Positions 1 through 5,693 of a stretch of 10,507 nt of DNA are shown piece by piece. Source of the stretch: Oligoflexia bacterium (GTDB lineage Bacteria; Bdellovibrionota; UBA1018); assembly GCA_903928955.1 (NCBI GenBank), contig CAIYTD010000266.1, forward strand, positions 1 through 10,507. The letters are read 5' to 3'. The notes beneath the pieces were generated by a model, which was not told where the DNA came from, searched no databases, and saw only the letters and a list, made by a program, of their open reading frames with translations. Positions within the stretch are counted from its first letter, which is position 1. The number at the start of each line of letters is the position of its first letter. The translations under genes were made by a program, and so were the position numbers.

Positions 1-2
1 CA

Positions 3-1211
3 GAAGGCAACCATGCCGATCAAAAAATTCTAATGCAAGCAGTCGAATCAGCTCCTTTAAATTCCTACTTATATGAAATTTCACACCAGGAGGCAAAGCA
101 AGCTAAATCTAGCCAGAGTTTAAATAATGCACTTCCTTTTATACAGTTTATCTCATCTATAAATAATATTAAAAAGGAACTGAATCAATTTAAAATTAGC
201 TCAAATGAAGATCCCATGCCACTTTACTACGAGCTTAAGTCTATCCAGAAAATTTTAGATTCCATTGAAGGCATTCAGCTACATAGCATAAACCCGTGGA
301 ATGGCTTTAAAACAAAACAATTTAAGCTCACTCCACTAGAGGTTCTAAGAGCAAAAAATTATTTAAAGTCTTTAAAAAAATCCATCCAAGAAGGCATTGC
401 GCATTTAACGCTTCTATTAGAGACTCGCACATTAAAACTTCTCGAAAAAGAACCCGTCAAACTAGTAAGTCATGATCCAGCAGCCTTTGCTGCAATATCC
501 AAACGAACGCCAGTTTACAGTAAAGCATCGATAATTACTGCAAAAGAAACTAAGGGGAAAGCACTAGACTTCATGGCTTATAAAAACCAAATTATACTAG
601 ACTGGAACAGAGATGTAAATTCTATTTTTATCTCGCGAACTGAAGGTCAATGGCAAAGCAGAGAGGAACTCTTTAATAAATTCAAAACAGAACATCCTCA
701 TTTAAAAAATCAAAGCGATTTAGAGATACTTCGCGTTTTTTTAGACGACCTTATTAACCAAGTTGGAATGGAACTTTCTTTAAAAGAAAATTCTGAAAAA
801 CCTGGCAGTAAAATATTCAAAAACTTAGAAGAAGCAAAGGAAGCTGCTCTCACTATCTTTCTTTTAACAACTCAAATTCAACCCATCAGCCTCTTAGAAG
901 ACCTCATGTTTCCTAATAAAGAAAATGGAGAACCTTCCGATTTTGCATATAAAAACATAGGATATGGAATCAGCTTTCTAGATCTCAATCAATTGAAGAT
1001 TTTAAATTACAAATTTTTTAACGTAAGAACATTCACTCATCCTGAAGCTCCAAAACTAATTCCAGCTATTTTCACTTTTGAAACAAATTGTAATTCTATA
1101 GAAAATTGCGCAAAAGTAATTAGCAAAATTATACCTTTAAAAGATGATTCTGAAAAATTTCTGGATAAAATCCTTAAAGGCAAAGGACCTTTAGATTATC
1201 ACTCTAAGTAA
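3..1211 (+). CDS. Hypothetical protein, 5'-partial at the window edge
   Basis: I do not recognise this protein. The frame is open from the first complete codon at position 3, and the residues before the first ATG (position 33) read as ordinary protein. That ATG has no Shine-Dalgarno sequence, so the true start is probably outside the window and at least 402 residues are visible. The product is rich in Lys, Asn, Glu, Ile and Leu and looks mostly helical (for example the Lys/Glu/Leu-rich stretch about 90-140 residues after the ATG). It has no visible signal peptide, membrane segment or catalytic motif, so it is probably soluble. Its last 13 bases overlap the end of the minus-strand RING-finger frame. 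Composition is AT-rich like the next two genes and unlike the core genes further right, which fits an accessory gene. The coding call is secure; function is unknown. Confidence 0.8.
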   Translation, partial: EGNHADQKILMQAVESAPLNSYLYEISHQEAKQAKSSQSLNNALPFIQFISSINNIKKELNQFKISSNEDPMPLYYELKSIQKILDSIEGIQLHSINPWNGFKTKQFKLTPLEVLRAKNYLKSLKKSIQEGIAHLTLLLETRTLKLLEKEPVKLVSHDPAAFAAISKRTPVYSKASIITAKETKGKALDFMAYKNQIILDWNRDVNSIFISRTEGQWQSREELFNKFKTEHPHLKNQSDLEILRVFLDDLINQVGMELSLKENSEKPGSKIFKNLEEAKEAALTIFLLTTQIQPISLLEDLMFPNKENGEPSDFAYKNIGYGISFLDLNQLKILNYKFFNVRTFTHPEAPKLIPAIFTFETNCNSIENCAKVISKIIPLKDDSEKFLDKILKGKGPLDYHSK

Positions 1212-1699
1212 TCAGTCACTAACGATCTACGGCAAGTAGGACATCTGGAATCATTCCTTAATGCTGCGTTCAAGCAAGAATGACAGAATAAATGATCACA
1301 TTCGGTAAGAGCAGCATTTTGTTCTGGATGTTCAAAACAAATCATACATCCATCCTGATTCTGTGGCGTCCTTAACTGCTCGACACAGTTTTCTGCTCTT
1401 CTCCTAAACTCAGAACTTACTTCTGCATATCCGTGAGACTTTACAATTCCATATTAATTAATTACTAATACTTTTTGAGTCGAGTATGCTTCATCATAAT
1501 TTTTCAATCTTCTATTCCTAGCATTAAAAAAATCAGAAGCATTTCTACCTCGAAGAGATCCATTCCCGGCAAGGATGCGAACACCTTCGACGTGTGAAAG
1601 TACCGTCCCACCAAAAGCAGACATAGATATGAAAAAAAAATTTAAAAAAAAGATGCAAATACTTTTGTTTTCATAAAAAATGGAACTGTCAACGATCAA
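1199..1699 (-). pseudogene. RING-finger (C3HC4) protein gene interrupted by an in-frame TAA
   Basis: One minus-strand frame runs from an upstream stop at 1715-1717 to TGA at 1199-1201, broken only by TAA at 1454-1456. The 5' part (about 81 codons from TTG 1699, or 56 from the only upstream ATG at 1624) has a hydrophobic N-terminus followed by a charged, Arg/Asn-rich stretch. The 3' part (84 codons, 1202-1453) carries a complete C3HC4 RING at 1232-1348: CMIC, then 12 residues, CDH, LF, CHSC, 10 residues, CPTC. All eight zinc ligands are at canonical spacing. In eukaryotes RING domains recruit ubiquitin-charged E2 enzymes; bacterial examples are usually host-directed effectors. After the TAA there is no ATG, GTG or TTG until the Met inside CMIC, so the RING half cannot be an ordinary separate gene. 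Either this is a recent pseudogene, the stop is read through, or the base is a sequencing error. No Shine-Dalgarno precedes either possible start. Confidence 0.7.
1232..1348 (-). other. RING-finger zinc-binding domain, C3HC4 type
   Basis: Translated on the minus strand, this stretch shows the eight metal ligands in order: Cys 1346-1348, Cys 1337-1339, Cys 1298-1300, His 1292-1294, Cys 1283-1285, Cys 1274-1276, Cys 1241-1243 and Cys 1232-1234. Spacing is C-x2-C-x12-C-x1-H-x2-C-x2-C-x10-C-x2-C, inside the C3HC4 RING consensus. An Ile sits between the first Cys pair (CMIC) and a Pro follows the seventh Cys (CPTC); in known RING E3 ligases these positions help form the E2-binding surface. The domain looks intact, which is notable because it lies downstream of an in-frame stop. 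Ligase activity is inference. Confidence 0.85.
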
Positions 1700-1814
1700 A
1701 TATTGAATAGGAGGTTAAATATCTCAAAATCGCAGCCTGTCTAATAAAAACTTCTTGCCACAAAACCTAAAATTGAAATAAATAATCCGACCTAAGTGGA
1801 CGGAAATAAAAAGG
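1700..1814. other. AT-rich intergenic gap, no gene seen
   Basis: This gap separates the RING-finger frame from the hydrolase gene, which diverge from it. It contains an AGGAGG at 1709-1714 (plus) with no usable start codon after it, and a weak imperfect hairpin at 1786-1804 (TCCG a CC / GG a CGGA). TTGCCA at 1755-1760 could be a -35 box for the hydrolase gene, but no good -10 box follows at 16-18 bases. I see no RNA gene. Confidence 0.4.
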
Positions 1815-1823
1815 GTGGGGAAA

Positions 1824-2777
1824 ATGCGAAAATTATTTAAAAAGATTTTATTCTTATTTTTTTTCTTTCATTTATCTCAGATAGCACAAGCGCTTCCACT
1901 AAACCAACGGTGGGAAATAGAGCTTCAACACCCTGAGTCAGGCTTTACAGAAGAACTCAAAAAAAAACTGAATCAAAGGCATGTCGTTTTTATAGATGGG
2001 ATTATGAATGAAGCTGCTCAACTCATTGGAAATTATTTTTATGACAATATTGCTGAAATTGAAAATCTAGGAATCCCTTTTTCTCACATCAGCCCTTCAT
2101 CCAGACGATCCATTCCGGAAAATGCAGAAACTCTCACTTTAGAAATTCAGAGAATTTACTCTCAAGTTCAAGTTCCGCTCATTTTAGTCGGCCACAGTAA
2201 AGGTGCAGCGGAAGCTCTCTATGCACTTCTCAAATATCCTGAACTAATGACTGCCAACCAAGTTGATCGCGCTGTTCTCATCAACTCTGCAATTGGAGGG
2301 TCACCCCTAACTCAAGATCTAGTAGGTGGTTTTTTCGGAAATTGCCTACAAATTTTTCTAAATTCCAGTATTCATTCTCTCTCACCAGCGAAAGCTCACG
2401 AAAATTTTAAAAATATTTATGAGTCTTTTCATTTCAAAATTCAAGAAACAGCATTTCAAGACATCTCACGTCGCATATTTTACATCCGCAGTTTCTACTC
2501 CCCAGGAGAATCGCTCAGCATGGGAATACAAACAGTCCTGTTTTTTTTCAAACAACCTCTCAATCATAAAAATCAACATGATGGGTTATTGCTCGTCACA
2601 GACCAAATGCTCAATCTCAGTCCTCCTTTTGGAATCGACTTAGGAGTCTTGAAGTCTGACCATATTGAACTAGTAGTATCAGGCCAATTCAGTCGGTCTA
2701 ACTCCGAACAGAGAAGAGCCTTCACTCGAGCATTCTTACAACAAATTTATGAAGAAACTGAAATCCAACCACAATAA
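1824..2777 (+). CDS. Exported alpha/beta-hydrolase (lipase/esterase-like)
   Basis: This is a 317-residue predicted serine hydrolase. I chose ATG 1824 over GTG 1815 because AAGGG lies 8 bases upstream of it. The N-terminus is a textbook Sec signal: basic MRKLFKK, a very hydrophobic Leu/Phe core, and a likely cleavage after AQA at residue 23. The nucleophile elbow GHSKG (Ser125) follows a hydrophobic strand (PLILVG), as in the alpha/beta-hydrolase fold. Downstream, HDGLLLVTDQ (Asp253) and SDHIELV (His280) sit where lipases often carry their acid and histidine, so a Ser-Asp-His triad is plausible. The lipid or ester substrate cannot be told from the sequence. The gene stands alone between the RING-finger frame and an MFS gene, and its AT-rich composition matches its left neighbours. 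An exported lipase in this context could be a virulence or nutrient-acquisition enzyme; that is inference. A phospholipase or a non-lipolytic esterase is also possible. Confidence 0.8.
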   Translation: MRKLFKKILFLFFFFHLSQIAQALPLNQRWEIELQHPESGFTEELKKKLNQRHVVFIDGIMNEAAQLIGNYFYDNIAEIENLGIPFSHISPSSRRSIPENAETLTLEIQRIYSQVQVPLILVGHSKGAAEALYALLKYPELMTANQVDRAVLINSAIGGSPLTQDLVGGFFGNCLQIFLNSSIHSLSPAKAHENFKNIYESFHFKIQETAFQDISRRIFYIRSFYSPGESLSMGIQTVLFFFKQPLNHKNQHDGLLLVTDQMLNLSPPFGIDLGVLKSDHIELVVSGQFSRSNSEQRRAFTRAFLQQIYEETEIQPQ

Positions 2778-2816
2778 GCCCTTGCGACCAATTAAAAACT
2801 AGGTAAATCATTACTG

Positions 2817-3983
2817 ATGGGTAAGAATCGCCGTTCTCCGCTTTTCATTATATTCACTACCGTTTTTATCGACCTCATTGGATTTGGAATTGTCATTCCC
2901 TTAATTGGACTTTATGGCCGCCACTTTGGAGCCGATGCACTTCAGCTCTCGGTGCTAGGTGGCATTTTTTCTTTAATGCAGTTCTTTTTTGCTCCACTTT
3001 GGGGAAAAGTTTCTGATCGCATCGGCCGTCGTCCTGTGCTTTTGATTTCACTTGCTGGATCCACCGTTTCTTATCTCATCTTTGGCTTAGCCCCGAGTTA
3101 TTCTTGGCTTTTGGTTGCACGCGCCTTTGGAGGGATCTTTGCCGCAAATATTTCTACCGCTCAAGCCTATATTGCCGACATTACCACTCCGGCTGATCGA
3201 GCAAAAGGAATGGGACTCATTGGGGCTGCTTTCGGAATTGGATTTACGTTAGGACCACCGCTCGGAGGTATTGCCTCGGCAAAATTAGGACTTGCCGCTC
3301 CCGGGCTCATTGCTGCTAGTATTTGTGGGTTTAACCTTCTTCTTGCCCTTTTTCAATTGCCTGAATCTTATTCACCCGAGATGAGGGGGAAAAAATCACG
3401 ACTCAAAGTATCACTTCCCCGCTTAAAAGGAGAGTTAGGCTTTCTTTTAGTTACTTTTTTCTTTGTTACTTTTGCATTTTCAACGATGGAGCAGACTTTT
3501 TCTCTCCTCTTCCAATCTAAATTTAACTTAGAGACGGGTGACGCAGGACTCAAAACAGGACTCATTCTCATGGCCTCTGGCTTAATGGGAGCACTGGTCC
3601 AAGGAGGTCTTATTCGTAAATTAGTCCCTCGTTTTGGAGAACGCTCCCTCTTATTAGTCGGTTTGAGTTTCAATGCATTTGCGATGATTATTTTTCCTTA
3701 CGTGCCTCATTACACTCTCTATTTCCTTGCAGCCATACCCCTTGCGTTAGGATCAGGCTTATTAAATCCGAGTCTCGCTGCTCTGATTTCAAAAAGCGCA
3801 ACCTCACACCAACAAGGATCTACACTGGGACTCTCTCAGGGATTAGGAAGCCTTGCTCGAGCAGCAGGCCCATTTTGTGGTTTGCTTACTTTTGCAATCC
3901 AACCGGAAATGCCTTATTGGATTGCAGGTTCGATCTCCCTCATTTTACTCGCTCTCTGCATGAGACAGCTCAAGAAAGGATGA
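2817..3983 (+). CDS. MFS transporter, TetA-like drug:H+ antiporter family (DHA1)
   Basis: A 388-residue integral membrane protein with about 12 hydrophobic segments, the usual size for DHA1 major facilitator efflux pumps. The first helix (FIDLIGFGIVIPLI) resembles that of TetA-class proteins. The loop between TM2 and TM3 carries the MFS motif A, GKVSDRIGRR (residues 63-72), with the conserved Asp67 and the basic cluster. A Gly/Pro-rich segment around residues 140-155 (FGIGFTLGPPLGG) corresponds to antiporter motif C in TM5. It would sit in the inner membrane and export a small hydrophobic compound or drug in exchange for protons; the substrate is unknown. ATG 2817 has only a weak, distant Shine-Dalgarno (AGGTAA near 2801). 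The stop codon abuts the modA stop with no bases between. From here on, composition is less AT-rich than in the left block. Calling it a true tetracycline pump is not justified. Confidence 0.88.
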   Translation: MGKNRRSPLFIIFTTVFIDLIGFGIVIPLIGLYGRHFGADALQLSVLGGIFSLMQFFFAPLWGKVSDRIGRRPVLLISLAGSTVSYLIFGLAPSYSWLLVARAFGGIFAANISTAQAYIADITTPADRAKGMGLIGAAFGIGFTLGPPLGGIASAKLGLAAPGLIAASICGFNLLLALFQLPESYSPEMRGKKSRLKVSLPRLKGELGFLLVTFFFVTFAFSTMEQTFSLLFQSKFNLETGDAGLKTGLILMASGLMGALVQGGLIRKLVPRFGERSLLLVGLSFNAFAMIIFPYVPHYTLYFLAAIPLALGSGLLNPSLAALISKSATSHQQGSTLGLSQGLGSLARAAGPFCGLLTFAIQPEMPYWIAGSISLILLALCMRQLKKG

Positions 3984-4766
3984 TTAAAAGCCAAATTTTT
4001 TGAGAATCACTTTTCCTTCGGAGCTCAAAATAAAATCTCGAAATGCTTTCGCCTCTATAAGGTGAGAAGATGACTGCAAAATTACCCCTGTGTGAAAGAT
4101 AGGCGAGTAAGTGTCTAAAGGAATGCTCATAAATTTTCCGGATTTTTGAAGTGGAGCTCCCGCTGCTAAACCTAGTGCAATAACACCTACTTGTGCAGCC
4201 CCACTTTGCATGAATTGAGCTGCTTGACTGACACTATCACCCGATACAAGCTTGCTTTTAATGCTATCATAAATACGATAAGATTTCAGAAGTCCAATAG
4301 CCACTTTGCCATAGGCGGAATGTTGGGGATTAGCGACTACAATTTTTTTTACCGATGGATCTAAGCAAATTTTCAACCCGTACTGTTCTAAAGGAAAAGA
4401 ATTTGTTTTCAAAGCCCAGAGAACTATTTTTCCTATGCCATATCTAAATTCCAAATTCTCAAAAATGAATCCATTTTTTATTAAATCTTGAGTGTAAATC
4501 GGATCATCTGAAAAAAATAAATCAAAGGGTGCTTTTTGCTTCAATTGAGAATGAAAATTTTCAGATGAACCATAAACTAATTTGAGTTTTATCTCGGGAT
4601 GTTTCATCCTAAAAAGTGGAATAGTCGCATCCAATGCATATTGAAGTTCAGATGCGGCTGCAATGACAAGGTCACTTGCTTGAACCCATTCTGCCCTAAA
4701 TAACGCGGTCCAGACTACCACTAAACAGAGAACGAGCATAAAACTATTGCGCTTCACTATTTTCAT
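3984..4766 (-). CDS. modA: Molybdate ABC transporter substrate-binding protein ModA
   Basis: A 260-residue periplasmic binding protein. I chose ATG 4766 over the upstream TTG at 4793 because AAGGAA lies just upstream. A Sec signal peptide (residues 1-30, ending WVQA) precedes the mature start SDLVIAAASE. Family signatures follow in order: AAASE (36-40), GSSEN (66-70), FDLFFSDDP (81-89), NPQHSAYGK (146-154) and GDSVSQAAQF (176-185). These correspond to the oxyanion-binding serines and loops of ModA-type proteins, which bind molybdate or tungstate and deliver it to ModBC. Usual family length is about 250, so the gene is complete. No permease or ATPase gene is adjacent, so partners must be elsewhere or the protein binds another oxyanion. 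It ends exactly where the MFS gene ends, tail to tail. Confidence 0.87.
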   Translation of the reverse strand: MKIVKRNSFMLVLCLVVVWTALFRAEWVQASDLVIAAASELQYALDATIPLFRMKHPEIKLKLVYGSSENFHSQLKQKAPFDLFFSDDPIYTQDLIKNGFIFENLEFRYGIGKIVLWALKTNSFPLEQYGLKICLDPSVKKIVVANPQHSAYGKVAIGLLKSYRIYDSIKSKLVSGDSVSQAAQFMQSGAAQVGVIALGLAAGAPLQKSGKFMSIPLDTYSPIFHTGVILQSSSHLIEAKAFRDFILSSEGKVILKKFGF

Positions 4767-4770
4767 AGTA

Positions 4771-4776
4771 TTCCTT
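4771..4776 (-). promoter_or_regulatory. Ribosome-binding site deciding the modA start
   Basis: AAGGAA on the minus strand, four bases before ATG 4766 (core GGA about six bases away). The upstream in-frame TTG at 4793 lacks any such site, which is why the shorter modA is preferred. Confidence 0.6.
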
Positions 4777-4819
4777 TTTTTCACTACCTTCAACTATTCA
4801 GAGCTGAGGTAAATTCTAG

Positions 4820-4848
4820 CCTATAGAATGCTCGCTAGGGGTAGGCAA
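4820..4848 (-). promoter_or_regulatory. Candidate sigma70-type promoter for modA
   Basis: On the minus strand TTGCCT (4843-4848) and TATAGG (4820-4825) are separated by exactly 17 bases, each matching four of six consensus positions. Transcription would start near 4813, giving a leader of roughly 45 bases before modA. The boxes overlap the 3' end of the possible 26-aa peptide. This is a pattern match only. Confidence 0.4.
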
Positions 4849-4915
4849 GCCCATTCATCACAGACAAAACCCCTGTTGTAAAAAGAGCCAATACGATGAA
4901 ATTAATTCGATTCAT
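4835..4915 (-). CDS. Possible 26-aa hydrophobic peptide behind a poly-G tract
   Basis: A short minus-strand reading frame starts at ATG 4915 and ends at TAG 4835. The product begins MNRINFIVLALF and ends NGLAYP; it has a positively charged start and a hydrophobic core, like a signal peptide or small membrane peptide. Seven bases before the ATG is a run of eleven G (minus strand), which could act as a crude Shine-Dalgarno. It lies 68 bases upstream of modA on the same strand, so it could be a leader peptide, a small membrane protein, the remnant of a longer exported protein, or chance. I do not recognise it. Confidence 0.25.
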   Translation of the reverse strand: MNRINFIVLALFTTGVLSVMNGLAYP

Positions 4916-4922
4916 TTTCAAT

Positions 4923-4933
4923 CCCCCCCCCCC
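4923..4933. repeat. Homopolymer of eleven C (poly-G on the minus strand)
   Basis: Eleven consecutive C in the gap between divergently oriented modA and the lipoprotein gene. Tracts of this length are prone to slipped-strand mispairing and drive phase variation in several bacteria, including poly-G tracts in chlamydial pmp genes. It sits just upstream of the 26-aa frame, about 155 bases before modA and about 110 bases before the plus-strand gene. Its length may vary between cells or reads. Confidence 0.85.
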
Positions 4934-4982
4934 TCTTGCAAAAGAATAGCAAAACTTAAACCTATTTGCTGCCTTCTTTTCC

Positions 4983-5018
4983 TTAAAATTATTAAAATCA
5001 TTAAAAAATGGCAAAAAA
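4983..5018 (+). promoter_or_regulatory. Phased A-tracts / TTAAAA repeats upstream of the lipoprotein gene
   Basis: The hexamer TTAAAA occurs at 4983, 4992 and 5001, exactly 9 bases apart, followed by a further A6 run at 5013-5018. The A-runs therefore fall once per helical turn, a pattern known to bend DNA, and they lie directly upstream of a good -10 box. They may act as an UP element, a curved-DNA activator or an operator. Confidence 0.4.
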
Positions 5019-5026
5019 TCTTCTTT

Positions 5027-5032
5027 TATACT
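5027..5032 (+). promoter_or_regulatory. Candidate -10 box (TATACT) for the lipoprotein gene
   Basis: TATACT matches the sigma70 -10 consensus at five of six positions. No good -35 hexamer lies at 16-18 bases; TTAAAA at 5001 is 20 bases away. Transcription would start near 5039, only about 6-8 bases before the ATG at 5046, so the mRNA could be nearly leaderless. Confidence 0.4.
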
Positions 5033-5045
5033 ATGCGCCCTAAAG

Positions 5046-5678
5046 ATGACCCATGCCAATCCATCCATTCGTTTTCCTCATGCAGCTCTGCTATTAGGAT
5101 TCAGCCTCAGCTGCATCGGCTGTGGAACTTTTTCTATCCTGAGACCAGCGGACACCCTCTCTAAAAATAACTCTGAGTTCAGTTTTGGAATGGCAGCAAA
5201 CAGTGTGGGAGGGGTCCAACCCATGCTTCAATGGAACTATGGACTCAGTAATCAAATCGAATTGGGAGCGCAATATGAAGTCTACTCCTATCTGTTAGGA
5301 GCTCGTTATGGATTATTATCTTCTGAAAAGCACAGCTTTGCTGCAGCTTGTGGTCTTTCTGTAGGCCAAATCAATGAAGTCACACAATTTGGTTTTAGTG
5401 CGAACAGCTCAGGCACTTGGATCAATACCGGAGCAATAATTCCAGAATTAACCATTGGCAGACGCTGGCGCTCACTGGAACTTTATTTAGGTTATCGAGC
5501 TTTCTTTGGCTTTGCCTACAATTGGAGTTATACTATTGGAACGATCAAGCTTGGAACTCGCTTTCCCATTGAGCCTCATATTTTTTTTACATTAGAAGTA
5601 GGGGAAACTCATACCGTGACGAGCGGGCTATTTTTTCAAGTAATCGAAGGTACAGCTGGCTTTACTTATCTTTTTTAA
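5046..5678 (+). CDS. Predicted lipoprotein / outer-membrane beta-barrel-like protein
   Basis: A 210-residue exported protein of unknown family. The N-terminus has a hydrophobic stretch (AALLLGFSLS) followed by CIGC, a plausible lipobox with Cys26 as the lipidated residue. The rest is a series of short alternating, aromatic and Gly-rich segments typical of amphipathic beta strands (for example QIELGAQYEVYSYLLGARYG, SLELYLGYRAFFGF, HIFFTLEVGE). The protein ends in GFTYLF, and a C-terminal aromatic residue is the usual recognition signal for the outer-membrane assembly machinery. A small barrel of about 8-10 strands is plausible. ATG 5046 has no clear Shine-Dalgarno; the reading frame has no better start. 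Fifteen bases separate it from ansA, so the two may be cotranscribed. The combination of lipid anchor and barrel is unusual; the lipobox may instead be part of a normal cleavable signal. Confidence 0.75.
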   Translation: MTHANPSIRFPHAALLLGFSLSCIGCGTFSILRPADTLSKNNSEFSFGMAANSVGGVQPMLQWNYGLSNQIELGAQYEVYSYLLGARYGLLSSEKHSFAAACGLSVGQINEVTQFGFSANSSGTWINTGAIIPELTIGRRWRSLELYLGYRAFFGFAYNWSYTIGTIKLGTRFPIEPHIFFTLEVGETHTVTSGLFFQVIEGTAGFTYLF

Positions 5679-5693
5679 CTTAAAGATTACAAA

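Noticed and set aside
1709..1714. Perfect Shine-Dalgarno AGGAGG on the plus strand
   Set aside because: No ATG, GTG or TTG follows at usable distance; the first TTG downstream (1755) opens only a nine-codon frame. Probably chance or the remnant of a lost gene.
1786..1804. Small inverted repeat upstream of the hydrolase gene
   Set aside because: The stem is only six pairs with a mismatch and is followed by mixed A/T rather than a T-run; not a credible terminator or operator by itself.
2419..2643. Plus-strand 74-codon frame inside the hydrolase gene
   Set aside because: Out-of-frame shadow of a well-supported gene, with no recognisable motif.
3368..3673. Minus-strand 101-codon frame inside the MFS gene
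   Set aside because: Antisense shadow rich in Arg, Pro and Lys, as expected from the reverse of membrane-protein codons.
4835..5068. A 77-codon minus-strand frame covering the poly-G tract and overlapping the start of the lipoprotein gene
   Set aside because: Its 5' part overlaps the lipoprotein start and promoter region and has no ribosome-binding site; only the last 26 codons have a plausible start and composition.
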